Assembly: GCF_020181655.1 (NCBI RefSeq)
Contig: NZ_CP084032.1
Span: 3,286,001 to 3,350,000, forward strand
Origin: Pectobacterium colocasium
GTDB taxonomy: Bacteria; Pseudomonadota; Gammaproteobacteria; Enterobacterales; Enterobacteriaceae
DNA length: 64,000 bases
Reading direction: 5' to 3'
In this document: piece by piece, positions 28,548-38,042 of the stretch
Position numbering within the stretch: the stretch's first letter is position 1
Layout: the number at the start of each line of letters is the position of its first letter
Position numbers and translations under genes: made by a program
Notes under the pieces: model-generated
What the model saw: only the letters and a program-made list of their open reading frames with translations
Told to the model about the DNA's origin: nothing
Databases searched by the model: none

Positions 28548-30131
28548 TTACTCAGGTTTAACCTCAATATAGTCCAGGCCCAGCGTGCTGCTGGTGTAGC
28601 TGCGGATTTTATTGGTCATGTCAATATTACCGTTCAGCTTCTGGCCATAAGATGGAATGATCTCTTTCAGTTTGCCCTGCCATTCTGGCGTCGCCACTTT
28701 ATCTTTAAAGACTTTTTCCAGCAGGCTCAGCATAATCGGCGCGGCGGTAGACGCGCCCGGAGAAGCGCCCAGCAGTGCCGCAATCGAACCATCCTGAGAA
28801 CTGACGATTTCCGTACCCAGCTTCAGTACGCCGCCTTTCTCATCATCTTTCTTGATAACCTGAACGCGCTGGCCGGCAATCACCAGTTTCCAGTCTTCTT
28901 TCTTCGCGTTAGGGAAGTATTCCTGCAACGAGGCAAAACGATCGTCGTCATCCATCATGACCTGACCAACCAGATATTTCACCAGATCGAAGTTATCCAG
29001 ACCCACGTGCGTCATCGGCATCACGTTGGAGAAGGTCACAGAGCCGATCAGATCCCACAGCGAACCGTTTTTCAGGAACTTACTGGAGAAGGTAGCAAAC
29101 GGTCCGAACAGCAGTACCGGCTTACCATCAAAAATACGCGTATCCAGATGAGGAACGGACATCGGTGGCGCACCGACAGAGGCTTTACCGTACACTTTTG
29201 CCATGTGGCGTTTTACGATTTCCGGATTTTCGGTTACCAGGAACTCCCCCCCTACCGGGAAGCCACCGTACAGATCGGCCTCAGGAATACCGGATTTCTG
29301 CAGCAGCGGCAGTGCCGCCCCACCCGCACCGATAAAGACAAACTTCGCCTTAATCACGCTCTCCTTCTCGCCGTTCTTCAGATCGGCGTAAGTCACGCTC
29401 CAGGTGTTGTCCGCGTTACGCTTGATATCACGCACTTCTGAATTCAGGTGCAGCGCAAAGTTGGACTTGGTTTTCATCGCGCCAACCAGCTGGCGGGTGA
29501 TTTCACCGTAGTTCACGTCAGTACCGATAGGCATTCGGGTCGCCGCAATCTTCTGAGCCGGATCGCGACCTTCCATCACCAGCGGTGCCCATTCTTTGAT
29601 CGTGTTGGGATCGTCAGAGAATTCCATGCCACGGTACAGCGTACTGTGCTGCATCGCATCATAGCGGTGTTTCAGGAAGGCGGTGTTCTCATCGCCCCAG
29701 ACAAAAGCGATGTGCGGCACGCTATTGATGAAAGAGTGCGGGTTATTCATCACACCGTTTTTCACCTGATAGGACCAGAACTGGCGGGAGACTTCAAAGG
29801 CTTCGGTAATTTCCAGCGCTTTGCTGATATTGATTGGGCCGTCGGGATTATCCGGCGTGTAGTTGAGTTCCATGAAGGCCGAGTGACCCGTACCGGCATT
29901 ATTCCAGCCGTTAGAGCTCTCTTCCGCCACGTTGTCCATACGCTCAACCATATCGATAGACCAATCTGGTTGCAGCTCCTGTAAATACACACCCAGCGTA
30001 GAGCTCATAATGCCCCCGCCGATCAGCACCACATCCGTTGTCTTCTCTGTCGTTTTAGCCTCTTCAGCCATCGCCAGTGGTGCGTTAACCACCACGTTCA
30101 GGCAGAAGAACATAGCAAGTAGTTTTTTCAT
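28548..30131 (-). CDS. mqo: Malate:quinone oxidoreductase
   Basis: FAD enzyme that oxidises malate to oxaloacetate and passes electrons to quinone. The 527-residue chain has an N-terminal hydrophobic stretch ([20 protein letters not shown]) like that of E. coli Mqo, then the FAD motif [20 protein letters not shown]. Conserved blocks include [53 protein letters not shown] and [19 protein letters not shown] 30131 was chosen; the frame upstream to 30179 is not similar. It stands alone, between the RidA-like gene and mlaA. Confidence 0.96.
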   Translation of the reverse strand: MKKLLAMFFCLNVVVNAPLAMAEEAKTTEKTTDVVLIGGGIMSSTLGVYLQELQPDWSIDMVERMDNVAEESSNGWNNAGTGHSAFMELNYTPDNPDGPINISKALEITEAFEVSRQFWSYQVKNGVMNNPHSFINSVPHIAFVWGDENTAFLKHRYDAMQHSTLYRGMEFSDDPNTIKEWAPLVMEGRDPAQKIAATRMPIGTDVNYGEITRQLVGAMKTKSNFALHLNSEVRDIKRNADNTWSVTYADLKNGEKESVIKAKFVFIGAGGAALPLLQKSGIPEADLYGGFPVGGEFLVTENPEIVKRHMAKVYGKASVGAPPMSVPHLDTRIFDGKPVLLFGPFATFSSKFLKNGSLWDLIGSVTFSNVMPMTHVGLDNFDLVKYLVGQVMMDDDDRFASLQEYFPNAKKEDWKLVIAGQRVQVIKKDDEKGGVLKLGTEIVSSQDGSIAALLGASPGASTAAPIMLSLLEKVFKDKVATPEWQGKLKEIIPSYGQKLNGNIDMTNKIRSYTSSTLGLDYIEVKPE

Positions 30132-30493
30132 GCTTATATCTCTATTTTTATAAGTGCAGGTAAATAGAATTCCAGGCATTCATTAACACACGACCGCACC
30201 ACCATCAGTTAAAGGCATCATTTTTATGACCTTTTTGTTAATCACCTTGCTAACAAAAAAATCAGCGTGCTGACACATTTCAGCCATGATGGACATCAGT
30301 AGCGGTTAACGACGTTGCATTATTGTTATCTGACGGCAGGAAATAAATTTTAGTAAGTAAATAAATGGACAACAAAGTAATAACTTTTAAGAAACAAACC
30401 ACAGAATCAGTAGGGTAAAAGTAAGTTTAGTAGTGTTTTATAAAAGCAACAGGCACCCGAAGGTGCCTGTGAAAAGCGCGATGCGATGCAAGA
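30132..30493. other. mqo-mlaA intergenic region
   Basis: AT-rich leader of mqo with no gene seen. It contains the mlaA-end hairpin at 30450-30469; promoter elements for mqo are presumably here but none is clear. Confidence 0.5.
30450..30469. terminator. Stem-loop after mlaA
   Basis: CAGGCACC (30450-30457), loop CGAA, and GGTGCCTG (30462-30469). On the minus strand it has a stable TTCG loop followed by T-containing sequence. Confidence 0.75.
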
Positions 30494-31255
30494 CTATTGC
30501 GCTGAATCGATCTCGTCGAGCGAGTCTTCAATCGCTGCCGCATTTGGATTCTTCTGCGGGGTTATTTGCCCATCGCTGGCGAGGAAATCATGCCGTTGGA
30601 AGTAAGCCTCACGCATCATCAAATAAGGATCGGAAGAGTTGCGCAGCAAACCGTCGGAATCCAACAGTTGCGCACGCGTTTCGATCCCTTCGATAGCCCA
30701 TTTGCCCGCAGACATCCAGAGCGTCAGATAGCTCAGCATCGGATACAGCGTATCCACTACGCCACCGCCGTCTTCACGGGGCGTCGCGCTACCGTAGCCG
30801 GGCACCACGACATAAGGCCCGTAACCCACGCCATAGTTACCCAATGTGCTACCAAAGCGGCGAGATTCTTCTTTCGCCAGTTTCGGATTCGCCATTGACG
30901 CGACGTCAATCAGACCGCCCATCCCGAGTAGGGTATTCAGGAAGAAACGGTTAAAGTGAATCATCGCTTTATACGGTTTGCCTTCAACGAAGTAGTTCAC
31001 CATCGTTGCAGGCTCTTCCAGGTTGCTGAAGAAATTCCCCAGCCCATTACGCGCGGGCTTCGGTACATAATCGCGCCAGGCAACAGCCGCAGGACGCACC
31101 AGATAAGGATCCAGAACGTCATAGTTAAAGCTGAACATGGTACGGTTAAAGCCTTCAAGCGGATCGGAACGACCTTCTTGATCGCGATCCCCGGAACTGG
31201 CGCAGCCGATCAGTAACACGCTGGCAAACACCACCCCACTCAGGCGGTAATTCAT
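30494..31255 (-). CDS. mlaA: Phospholipid-binding lipoprotein MlaA
   Basis: Outer-membrane lipoprotein (VacJ) of the Mla system, which removes phospholipids from the outer leaflet together with OmpC/F and the MlaFEDB complex. The 253 residues begin with a lipoprotein signal whose lipobox is VLLIGC (Cys18), followed by Ala/Ser at +2 and +3, compatible with outer-membrane sorting. Family blocks: DPLEGFNRTMFSFNYDVLDP, VNYFVEGKPYKAMIHFNRFF and YGPYVVVPGYG. Located between fadL and tRNA-Arg as in E. coli. Confidence 0.96.
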   Translation of the reverse strand: MNYRLSGVVFASVLLIGCASSGDRDQEGRSDPLEGFNRTMFSFNYDVLDPYLVRPAAVAWRDYVPKPARNGLGNFFSNLEEPATMVNYFVEGKPYKAMIHFNRFFLNTLLGMGGLIDVASMANPKLAKEESRRFGSTLGNYGVGYGPYVVVPGYGSATPREDGGGVVDTLYPMLSYLTLWMSAGKWAIEGIETRAQLLDSDGLLRNSSDPYLMMREAYFQRHDFLASDGQITPQKNPNAAAIEDSLDEIDSAQ

Positions 31256-31695
31256 ATCTGTTCTCCCTGATTTATAGTGTGCTATACCCGCGACCGAAAA
31301 TGGGTATTCCCAGTATCAGCCCCAGCCTATCAGGCTGAGCGACAAGGACGGGATATCGGCCAACAGTGTAACATTTTATGGCTCCATCGCTACGTTGGCT
31401 TACGTATTACTGCATTTTCAGAGGTTTGCCATTTTTCTTATGGGGCAGCTCACGGCATCGTTCGACACGCGCTCCAGCGTGGACGACAGCCCAGTATTTC
31501 ATTACTCCACTCACAGCATAGCACTGCCAGCCTAAACCAGTGAGCTACGCCACATCATCCCACGTAACACGCGCAAAACGACGTGAAGCGAGGAAAAAGA
31601 ACGCTCATAAATCCTCTGATTGCCGACACTTTGAGCAAACGCGCCGTTAAGTGCTTATTCTCAGAGCGAAAATGCGTATAATAGTCGGGCTTCAC
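31256..31695. other. mlaA-argW intergenic region
   Basis: No gene is supported; one 88-codon frame lacks a ribosome site and similarity. The right end holds the tRNA promoter. Confidence 0.55.
31654..31690 (+). promoter_or_regulatory. Promoter of the tRNA-Arg gene
   Basis: A perfect -10 TATAAT lies at 31677-31682, followed by a GC-rich discriminator (GTCGGGC) typical of stringently controlled tRNA genes. The -35 (near CTTATT) is poor. Confidence 0.6.
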
Positions 31696-31770
31696 GTCTC
31701 CATAGTTAAATGGATATAACGAGCCCCTCCTAAGGGCTAGTTGCAGGTTCGATTCCTGCTGGGGACACCA
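31696..31770 (+). tRNA. argW: tRNA-Arg (anticodon CCU)
   Basis: A 75-base cloverleaf with encoded CCA. The acceptor stem is GTCTCCA/TGGGGAC, the anticodon loop is CTCCTAA on the stem AGCCC/GGGCT, and the T arm contains GGTTCGATTCC. Nearly identical to E. coli argW, which also follows mlaA and is a common integration site. A P4-type integrase fragment begins 180 bp downstream. Confidence 0.97.
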
Positions 31771-31949
31771 TAATCTCGCCTACGAACGTCCATTAAAGTC
31801 TATTTTTTCCATACTATTCATCGATTTGACACAACCACCCCGTCTACTAAAATCTACTCAGTTTTACCGACATCCACGCTATTTTGTTGGTATCAATGTT
31901 GGCATGGTAAGTTCGATAATGCAGATACCATCACTGTGGGAGATTTTCT

Positions 31950-32606
31950 ATGGCACTCACTGAGGCAAAGGTCAGAAATGCAAAACCTGCGGAGAAGTCC
32001 GTCAAACTGACTGATGCAAATGGTATGCACCTTCTGGTTCAACCTAACGGCTCTAAATACTGGCGTTTGCAATACCGTTTTGCAGGTAAGCAAAAAATGT
32101 TGGCATTAGGTGTTTATCCTGCGGTTTCTTTAACGGAAGCCCGTCGCAGAAGAGATGAAGCCAGACAACAGATTGCCAATAACATCGATCCCGGTGAAAA
32201 GAGAAAAGCGGAAAAGGTTGAAGAGAAAGGTTTACTCACCTTTGAAACGGTTGCCAGAAGCTGGCATGCCAGCAATAAAACCTGGTCTGAGGGGCACCGG
32301 ACTCTGATTCTCAATAGTCTGACAACGCACGTATTCCCAATTATCGGGCAAAAAAACATCGCAACCCTTAAAACCCGCGATTTGTTGATCCCTGCTAAAA
32401 ATGCAGAAAAAACCGGACATCTGGAACTGGCTTCTCGCTTGCAACAACGCATCACAGCAATCATGCGTTATGCAGTTCATAATGATCTGATCGACGTTAA
32501 TCCGGCTTATGATCTGGCAGGAGCCATCGCTACGGCTAAAAGTGTCCACCGCCCCGCTTTGCCTCTTGAACACATTACCGAACTGCTGACACATATCGAG
32601 GCATAC
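31950..32606 (+). pseudogene. P4-type tyrosine integrase, truncated by an IS element
   Basis: The N-terminal 219 residues of a roughly 400-residue site-specific recombinase. The arm-binding DUF4102 domain is intact (MALTEAKVRNAKPAEKSVKL, GMHLLVQPNGSKYWRLQYRF, KQKMLALGVYPAVSLTEAR), as is the start of the core-binding domain. The catalytic domain with the Arg-His-x-x-Arg and Tyr residues is missing. The reading frame stops exactly at the IS left end, whose first bases TGA make the stop. Good ribosome site GGGAGA. Location just past tRNA-Arg marks an old island attached at this tRNA. Confidence 0.9.
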
Positions 32607-32671
32607 TGATCTTACCCGCCAATAGTGGACACGCGACTAAGTGAGTAAACTCTCTACCAGAGGTAGCTCAC

Positions 32672-32971
32672 ATGACAAAAGCCGTATCAACCAGTAAAAA
32701 ACCACGTAAGCAACATACGCCTGAATTTCGCAACGAAGCCCTGAAGCTTGCAGAGCGTATCGGTGTGGCTGCCGCTGCTCGTGAACTCAGTCTGTACGAA
32801 TCCCAGCTTTATAACTGGCGTAGCAAGCAGCAGAGCCAGACAACGTCCTCTGAGCGAGAAAGTGCACAGGCAGCAGAGATTGCCCGCCTCAAGCGCCAAC
32901 TGGCGGAGCGGGACGAGGAGCTGGCCATTCTCCAAAAGGCCGCGACATACTTCGCGAAGCGCCTGAAATGA
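32672..32971 (+). CDS. IS3-family transposase OrfA
   Basis: A 99-residue helix-turn-helix and leucine-zipper protein. It contains [20 protein letters not shown], the [10 protein letters not shown] helix, and a C-terminal coiled coil [20 protein letters not shown]. It is intact and overlaps the orfB start by four bases (ATGA), the usual arrangement for frameshift-made OrfAB. Because orfB is broken, it cannot give an active transposase by itself. Confidence 0.9.
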   Translation: MTKAVSTSKKPRKQHTPEFRNEALKLAERIGVAAAARELSLYESQLYNWRSKQQSQTTSSERESAQAAEIARLKRQLAERDEELAILQKAATYFAKRLK

Positions 32972-33824
32972 AGTATGTCTTTATAGAAAAACATCAGGCT
33001 GAGTTTAGCGTCAAAGCCATGTGTCGGGTGGTCAGAGTCGCCCGCAGCGGTTGGTATGTCTGGCGGTCTCGCCGTCATCAGGTCAACTCGCGTCAGCGGT
33101 TCCGACTTGTCTGCGATGCTGCCGCGTCAGCAAGGCATTCAATCATGCCAGACAGTGGTACGGAGCCCCACGACTGGCTGATGAGCTACCGGACTATAAC
33201 GTGAAAACGATTGCTGCCAGTCTGCGCCGTCAGGGGCTGCGGGCAAAAGCCGCGCGAAAGTTCAGTCCGGTCAGCTACCGGGAGCACGGCCTGCCCGTGT
33301 CTGAAAATCTGCTGAAGCAAGACTTTATCGCCAGCGGCCCGAATCAAAAATGGGCAGGCGATATCACGTACTTACGTACGAATGAAGGCTGGCTGTATCT
33401 GGCGGTGGTCATTGACCTGTGGTCGCGTGCCGTTGTCGGCTGGTCGATGTCATCGAGAATGACGGCGGCGCTGGCCTGTAATGCCCTGCACATGGCACTG
33501 TGGCGACGAAAACGGCCTCAGAACGTGATTGTTCACACAGACCGTGGCAGTCAGTATTGTTCAGCAGATTATCAGGCCATGCTGAAAAGCCATAAATCTG
33601 CGAGGCAGCATGAGCGCAAAGGGATGTTGTTACGATAATGCCTGTGCTGAAATTTTTTCCACTCACTGGAAGTGGAATGTATCCACGGAGAGTGCTTTGC
33701 CAGCCGGGAAATAATGCGAATGGCGGTGTTTAATTATATCGAGTGCGATTACAATCGCTGGCGTCGCCACAGTGCCTGTGGCGGTCTCAGCCCGGAACAG
33801 TTTGAAAACCAGAACCTCGCTTAG
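32968..33824 (+). pseudogene. IS3-family transposase OrfB with three frameshifts
   Basis: DDE (rve) integrase-like transposase broken in at least three places. The frame opens [20 protein letters not shown] and shifts near 33,120. It resumes as [20 protein letters not shown] through [15 protein letters not shown] and [17 protein letters not shown]. It shifts again near 33,595, where one extra A precedes TCTGCGAGG, and once more near 33,645, where a base is missing in a T-run before CCACTCACTGG. The end reads [20 protein letters not shown] and finishes QFENQNLA. The first two catalytic Asp are seen. Confidence 0.88.
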
Positions 33825-33856
33825 GGCTGTGTCCACATTACGTGGGTAGGATCACC

Positions 33857-33970
33857 CTCTATCTGCATTGGGGATATGCAACGGTACTCTACGCGGCGGT
33901 GGGTTTTGTGGTGATTGCTATCCTGTTCACACTACAACAGAAAACACCAACAAATGCCGAACAGCATTAG
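33857..33970 (+). pseudogene. C-terminal fragment of a membrane transporter
   Basis: Thirty-seven codons directly past the IS right end read LYLHWGYATVLYAAVGFVVI, then AILFTLQQKTPTNAEQH and a stop. This looks like the last transmembrane helix and tail of a major-facilitator-type permease. No start or upstream part exists, so it is the remnant of a gene removed by the IS-linked deletion. Identity beyond a membrane protein is uncertain. Confidence 0.5.
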
Positions 33971-34076
33971 TACATTCCCATATCTTATTCAGCAATAATG
34001 TTATTTCGTAGAGGAATTTACCCTCTAAAAAATTCAAATGATAGAGGTAGGTTTCACACTACCTCTCTCATTATGA

Positions 34077-34868
34077 TTATTTCGATGCCGTTATGCTGTC
34101 ATTTGTAAACTCTGGATAACCGGCAGGCCGACCATTATTAAGGTTATTCATGAAATTGTTGTCTTTAAGGGGAATAGAAGCTGAACCGTAGTCAAACGCA
34201 TTTAATCGGTTACGCAATTCTTGATTATTAATGCCATCTCCAGACATGGAGTACCAGCTGATAATATCCGGTGTAACAAATTTATTATACGGATTTTCCG
34301 CTTGCTCATTCGTTTTAGAGAAACGGAAGGCATGGGTTAACAAGCCATCTTTGTGATAAACAAATTTCAGATGACCATCCTGTTTATCGATACCCGATGC
34401 ATCTTTGGTCGTTAATTTACCGTGTGCACTGTAGCTACCATGTGTCACGACGCCATTTTTAGTCCAAATGGCAACATGTTCCCAATCATGACGGTGGCCT
34501 GAGTTTACGCCACTTAATATCTGGTCTTTTAAAAAATAGAGCGCATAAAAGCTGCCACAATAGCGAGCACCGCCGGAATTAACACAGGCATATCGGTGCA
34601 ATGTATTTGACGAATCGAGGAAGTTACTCCATCGGCATCCGCCCGTAATATTCCCTGTCGGTTTCAGTCCGCCGTTCTGAACACCATTACGGCTTACGCC
34701 AGCGCTGGGAAGACAACCATCCGTATCAAAATCAAATACCGGCGCAATCGCCCGCGCATCAATGCCTGATGGCAAAGCCTGATTCAATTTAGGAAACGTG
34801 TCCGCCTGTGAAGAGAAAGTCGCGAACAATATTGAGCATGCCAGAACTGTTTTCTTTCCCGAAAGCAT
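34077..34868 (-). CDS. nip: Nep1-like necrosis-inducing protein (NPP1 family)
   Basis: A secreted cytolysin-like toxin that disrupts eudicot plasma membranes by binding glycosyl inositol phosphoryl ceramides. The 263 residues start with a signal peptide ending SSQA-DTFPKLNQA. The family heptapeptide GHRHDWE is complete, within VNSGHRHDWEHVAIWTKNG, and two cysteines (ACVNSGGARYCGSFY) match the conserved pair. ATG 34868 is preceded by AAAGGAG; the frame upstream is not signal-like. In Pectobacterium, Nip export depends on the Out system, which is encoded 8 kb away here. Neighbours on both sides are island remnants. Confidence 0.92.
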   Translation of the reverse strand: MLSGKKTVLACSILFATFSSQADTFPKLNQALPSGIDARAIAPVFDFDTDGCLPSAGVSRNGVQNGGLKPTGNITGGCRWSNFLDSSNTLHRYACVNSGGARYCGSFYALYFLKDQILSGVNSGHRHDWEHVAIWTKNGVVTHGSYSAHGKLTTKDASGIDKQDGHLKFVYHKDGLLTHAFRFSKTNEQAENPYNKFVTPDIISWYSMSGDGINNQELRNRLNAFDYGSASIPLKDNNFMNNLNNGRPAGYPEFTNDSITASK

Positions 34869-35085
34869 ATTAACTCCTTTAGCAAAGGATAGTCCTTTGA
34901 AAACCAATATCATCACTTGCCATAAAATTAGCCATGATGAAAGCGTAGGAAATAACACTTTTAACAAGAAAGAAAAGGAAATAAAAATCATTTATTTCCA
35001 ACAATGAACAAAAATATATTTAGCATGCAAAATAATGCAGGGAATTTACTGATAGCATCAGCCTGGCCACAACTCGCCAGCGCGT

Positions 35086-35844
35086 TTACTCTCCAACCAC
35101 GTTATAACGCTGGGTTGCCGTATCGAAACGATATTCCAGCAGAATATCGCCTCCGCCGTGGGAATAACAATTCAGCATAATGCTGCGATTATCTCCACCA
35201 TTTTCAATATTCATATAAACCGGGGTCATGAAAAAGCCAAACTGGCATTGCTGAAAGTCAGGCTCAAGAAGCTGGTCGACATTACCATTCTTCTTGTTAA
35301 TCGCCTTAATTCCCTCAACGACCATCCCCGTATCGCTGTTTTGATACACACCAACAAAGCTGTGAGTCGCCGTTTGCCCCCAGAAAGGAATATCGACTTG
35401 CCCTTCGACTTTGGCAGGCTGCGTACTGTCATCAAAGGATGCCACACGCCGTAAGCTAACATCATAGCGTGCTTTCCCGTTCGACCACTCGCCGCTGAGC
35501 CCCTCCCCCGTTTCCGTCAATGTAAACGGGCAATGTGTTACGTCAGTGTCCGACTTAACCCCCTGAACGATATACTTATCATAATCCTGCGGGGTATGGA
35601 TTTCGCAAAGCTGAAGCGACGTCCCCGAGAGCCGCCCATACAAAGGGATCGGCGCTCTGTATTTATCGTAAAAGTAACTGCCCAGAAGGTTCTTCTCTTG
35701 GTCGATACTGTATTTCTGCAATGAGAAATGTACCGGATAAGGCCCGATTTGGCCTTCGTAGTTACTCACAACATACCAGCCGGCATGTGCGGTTGCCGTC
35801 CACAGTCCACAGGCTATTAAGGTTGATACCGCTAATTTCATCAT
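35086..35844 (-). CDS. Secreted protein of unknown function
   Basis: I do not recognise this family. The 252 residues begin with a clear signal peptide (MMKLAVSTLIACGLWTATAHA-GWYVVSNYEG). The mature protein looks beta-rich: it alternates aromatic and small residues and has four cysteines (LCEIHT, THCPFT, QQCQFG, LNCYSHG). It carries no enzyme motif I can name. AAGG lies five bases before ATG 35844; a GTG two codons earlier is the alternative. It lies just upstream of nip on the same strand with a 217-bp gap. Being exported, it may be another T2SS substrate or a periplasmic factor. Confidence 0.7.
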   Translation of the reverse strand: MMKLAVSTLIACGLWTATAHAGWYVVSNYEGQIGPYPVHFSLQKYSIDQEKNLLGSYFYDKYRAPIPLYGRLSGTSLQLCEIHTPQDYDKYIVQGVKSDTDVTHCPFTLTETGEGLSGEWSNGKARYDVSLRRVASFDDSTQPAKVEGQVDIPFWGQTATHSFVGVYQNSDTGMVVEGIKAINKKNGNVDQLLEPDFQQCQFGFFMTPVYMNIENGGDNRSIMLNCYSHGGGDILLEYRFDTATQRYNVVGE

Positions 35845-35865
35845 ATTCACCTTGTCTACCCGTCA

Positions 35866-35935
35866 TACTTCAAGCTGCTCGTGCATGGGTTTATCTGCAA
35901 CTCGCGCGGTATTGGTTATCTGTAAATCATGAAGC
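35866..35935. repeat. Remnant of a common enterobacterial intergenic repeat
   Basis: Begins TACCCGTCATACTTCAAGCT and later has TGCAACTCG. From memory these are the two ends of a long palindromic repeat frequent in Pectobacterium and Serratia. The usual middle is missing here. Confidence 0.4.
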
Positions 35936-35967
35936 AAAAGTGTTCAAAAATGGCTTAGCCTATCAGG

Positions 35968-36234
35968 CTAATCATGATGGCAGCAGGGGCAGATCGCCAC
36001 CTCAGACACCGTCATCGCTGTTGTTCCCTCGCAATCCCATTCAACACGCACGGGGAGCGATTCCGGCCCTGAATGGTGCAAATATTTATTGACCGGGCTT
36101 TCCGTCATACCGGTAATTATCTCCGTGGCGATAAGTTCATTACCAACAAAAACGCGGGCTGTCGCCTGTGACGCTTCACGGGTTTCACCAGATTGCCGAT
36201 ACAAATAGTTAACCGTCAGTTTAATACTGGGCAT
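35968..36234 (-). CDS. Hypothetical protein with CPCCHH tail
   Basis: Eighty-eight residues of unknown family. It has no signal peptide. The N-terminal part (PSIKLTVNYLYRQSGETREA) alternates like beta strands, and the C-terminus ends VAICPCCHHD, which could bind a metal. A single further Cys is at VEWDCEG. There is no strong ribosome site (AAGAAG only). It is same-stranded with, and upstream of, the secreted protein at 35844. The repeat remnant lies between them. Confidence 0.5.
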   Translation of the reverse strand: MPSIKLTVNYLYRQSGETREASQATARVFVGNELIATEIITGMTESPVNKYLHHSGPESLPVRVEWDCEGTTAMTVSEVAICPCCHHD

Positions 36235-36758
36235 AAGGCTTCTTAAGACAGGGAAAAGACGAGGAAAACAGTGTATCGCGTTCCCCCGCGCTTGTAGAGC
36301 ATATACGTTTCAAACCCGATCACTGCTTTATGCTAATGCCATGATAGTTTTCTATTTTTTTAAAATGAAGATATTTGGTCACATAACATCGCACGATTGG
36401 TAATCAAAAAGTTAAATCTTATACCTTTTGGGTATTAATGAAGCGGAAAAAACAGCCGATACCTTTTGCGATAGGGTGTTTTTTAATGCAATTGCATTTT
36501 GCATAAATAGTGTTTGGCATAAATACTGTTTTACATTAACCGTGTTCTGAATGAGCCACTTCGCTAACGTCATATTGTTGAATAACAGGAAATTATACTC
36601 CGCAGATTGATGTCTCTTCAAAGGAAGACAATCCTCTGCCTGTGTTGATAGTCTGAATGTCAACGATTGCAGTATTCGCATGTGGTTTTAACACACTGAA
36701 GTAACTCACTGGTAAAAACCATTACCAGCATTAAATAGATATAAGAAGGAGTTATACT
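36235..36758. other. AT-rich intergenic region
   Basis: About 520 bp with no supported gene; an 89-codon minus-strand frame lacks start signals and looks random. It probably holds promoters for the flanking genes. Confidence 0.5.
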
Positions 36759-37298
36759 GTGGTGATTCCAGATATTCAAATCGTGAATGCAACAACCCCG
36801 GCGACCATGCCTCCTATTGGTGCTGCTGCCAACCCAACAGTCGTTGCCGCTATCAGCGCGGGGAATAAAACTGACACATCAACAAACTCCGACTCGCAAA
36901 ATATGCAGGGCTCGAACGAGAGCACCAAAGTCACGCTGTCTTCTCAAAAGAAACGTGCGTCTCAGGAAGATGATACTCCGAAGACTGAACACACCAAAAC
37001 ACAGCAGAAAGCCGCGACTGAATACTCTCTGGCAATGACAGGTATTCCTTTGTATAACGGCAAGCTCATTTCCATTGTTAAATACCCGGACGGTAACTCT
37101 GAGATGTTTGATGCCTTTACAGGAGAACGCATCACACAAGAAGATCTGGCTCTCATGGGTGCGCTTCATAGTTCTGGTGGAGAACAGGTATTACATTTCG
37201 AGAGCAAAACATCCTATAGCAATTTATCTGCGGCCGAAGTTTATCAGCAGATTCAGGAAATGTTGCATGGTTCAGGCAGTGAGGAAACCCTGTCTTAA
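36759..37298 (+). CDS. Hypothetical protein with low-complexity N-terminus
   Basis: I do not recognise the family. It has 179 residues. Residues 1-90 are rich in Thr, Ser, Asn, Gln and Lys with no hydrophobic core, so they are likely disordered. Residues 90-150 look folded: GIPLYNGKLISIVKYPDGNS, EMFDAFTGERITQEDLALMG. The start is GTG 36759, seven bases after the strong AAGGAG; a second GTG follows at once. There is no signal peptide. The composition recalls type III secreted or phase-linked regulatory proteins, but no motif proves this. It stands alone on the plus strand. Confidence 0.65.
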   Translation: MVIPDIQIVNATTPATMPPIGAAANPTVVAAISAGNKTDTSTNSDSQNMQGSNESTKVTLSSQKKRASQEDDTPKTEHTKTQQKAATEYSLAMTGIPLYNGKLISIVKYPDGNSEMFDAFTGERITQEDLALMGALHSSGGEQVLHFESKTSYSNLSAAEVYQQIQEMLHGSGSEETLS

Positions 37299-37403
37299 TG
37301 AAGGTATGGTGCCAAGACAACTAAATTCACTGCCCTGGCATTAAAGGGAAATATAACGTCCTTTTAATAATGGAACACGGCTACTCAATAGAAAATCGGC
37401 CTA

Positions 37404-37976
37404 TTAACGACGAGCAATGAGTTTCTCTGAAAACTCGGCTAATCTTGTCAGGCCGTATTCCCATGAGCCAAACCCCGCCTCAGCATTAATATGCCCAGCT
37501 TCACCGACATCAACCAGTTCGCTATCCCACGCATGCGCCCAGTATTGGGCGCGTGTAAAACTCATCAACGGATCGTTATGGCTGGCAACGGTCAGCGCCG
37601 GAACTGGCAACGGCGTAGCCTGAATACGCTCGTCAATCTCAAAGCGCATGGGTTCGGCAGGCGCCACCAGCATCACACCGGCAATCCCTTTCTGACTTTG
37701 TTGCACAACATGACAGGAAGCCAGAGCGCCAAAGCTATGGCCGATCAGAATGACAGGTTGTGTACAGACGCTAAGCTCACGGCGGATCGCCAACACCCAA
37801 CGATCCAGATTGGCCTGATACCATTCCCGCTGGCGTATACGGTGCCAGTGAGGAAAACGCCGTTCCCAATGACTTTGCCAGTGCTCATCATCGCTGTCTC
37901 GCAGACCCGGCACCAGTACCATTGTTAGCTGCTGGCTCACGTCCGTCAGCCGCCGATCGATTTCTGTTGTCTGCAC
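37404..37976 (-). CDS. RBBP9/YdeN-family alpha/beta hydrolase
   Basis: A 190-residue serine hydrolase. The nucleophile elbow is ILIGHSFGALASC, and the likely catalytic His is in VGEAGHINAEAGFG near the C-terminus, with Asp in ASHNDPLMSF. The N-terminal block VLVPGLRDSDDEHWQSHWE is diagnostic of the RBBP9/YdeN group. No signal peptide is seen. The substrate is unknown. It lies 66 bp downstream of dbpA on the same strand. Confidence 0.88.
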   Translation of the reverse strand: MQTTEIDRRLTDVSQQLTMVLVPGLRDSDDEHWQSHWERRFPHWHRIRQREWYQANLDRWVLAIRRELSVCTQPVILIGHSFGALASCHVVQQSQKGIAGVMLVAPAEPMRFEIDERIQATPLPVPALTVASHNDPLMSFTRAQYWAHAWDSELVDVGEAGHINAEAGFGSWEYGLTRLAEFSEKLIARR

Positions 37977-38042
37977 GCCCTTAACACTCCTGTCTGTTAC
38001 CCAGCGACGTCATTTTATTCTGTCTGGTATATCAGCCACCGG

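Larger units (their letters stand above)
32607..33854 (+). mobile_element. IS3-family insertion sequence, degenerate
   Basis: A 1248-bp element bounded by imperfect terminal inverted repeats of about 35 bp that match at 25 positions. The left end is TGATCTTACCCGCCAATAG and the right end, inverted, TGATCCTACCCACGTAATG; both continue with TGGACAC. It holds orfA and a frameshifted orfB. The 3-4 bases beside the two ends differ (ATAC and CCCT), so no target duplication is present. This fits a later deletion starting at one end. It resembles the IS1222/IS1400 type by memory only. Confidence 0.88.

Noticed and set aside
31277..31543. 88-codon frame between mlaA and tRNA-Arg
   Set aside because: No start signals or family; overlaps the tRNA upstream region.
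36412..36681. 89-codon minus-strand frame upstream of the orphan gene
   Set aside because: Random composition, no ribosome site, lies in an AT-rich promoter region.
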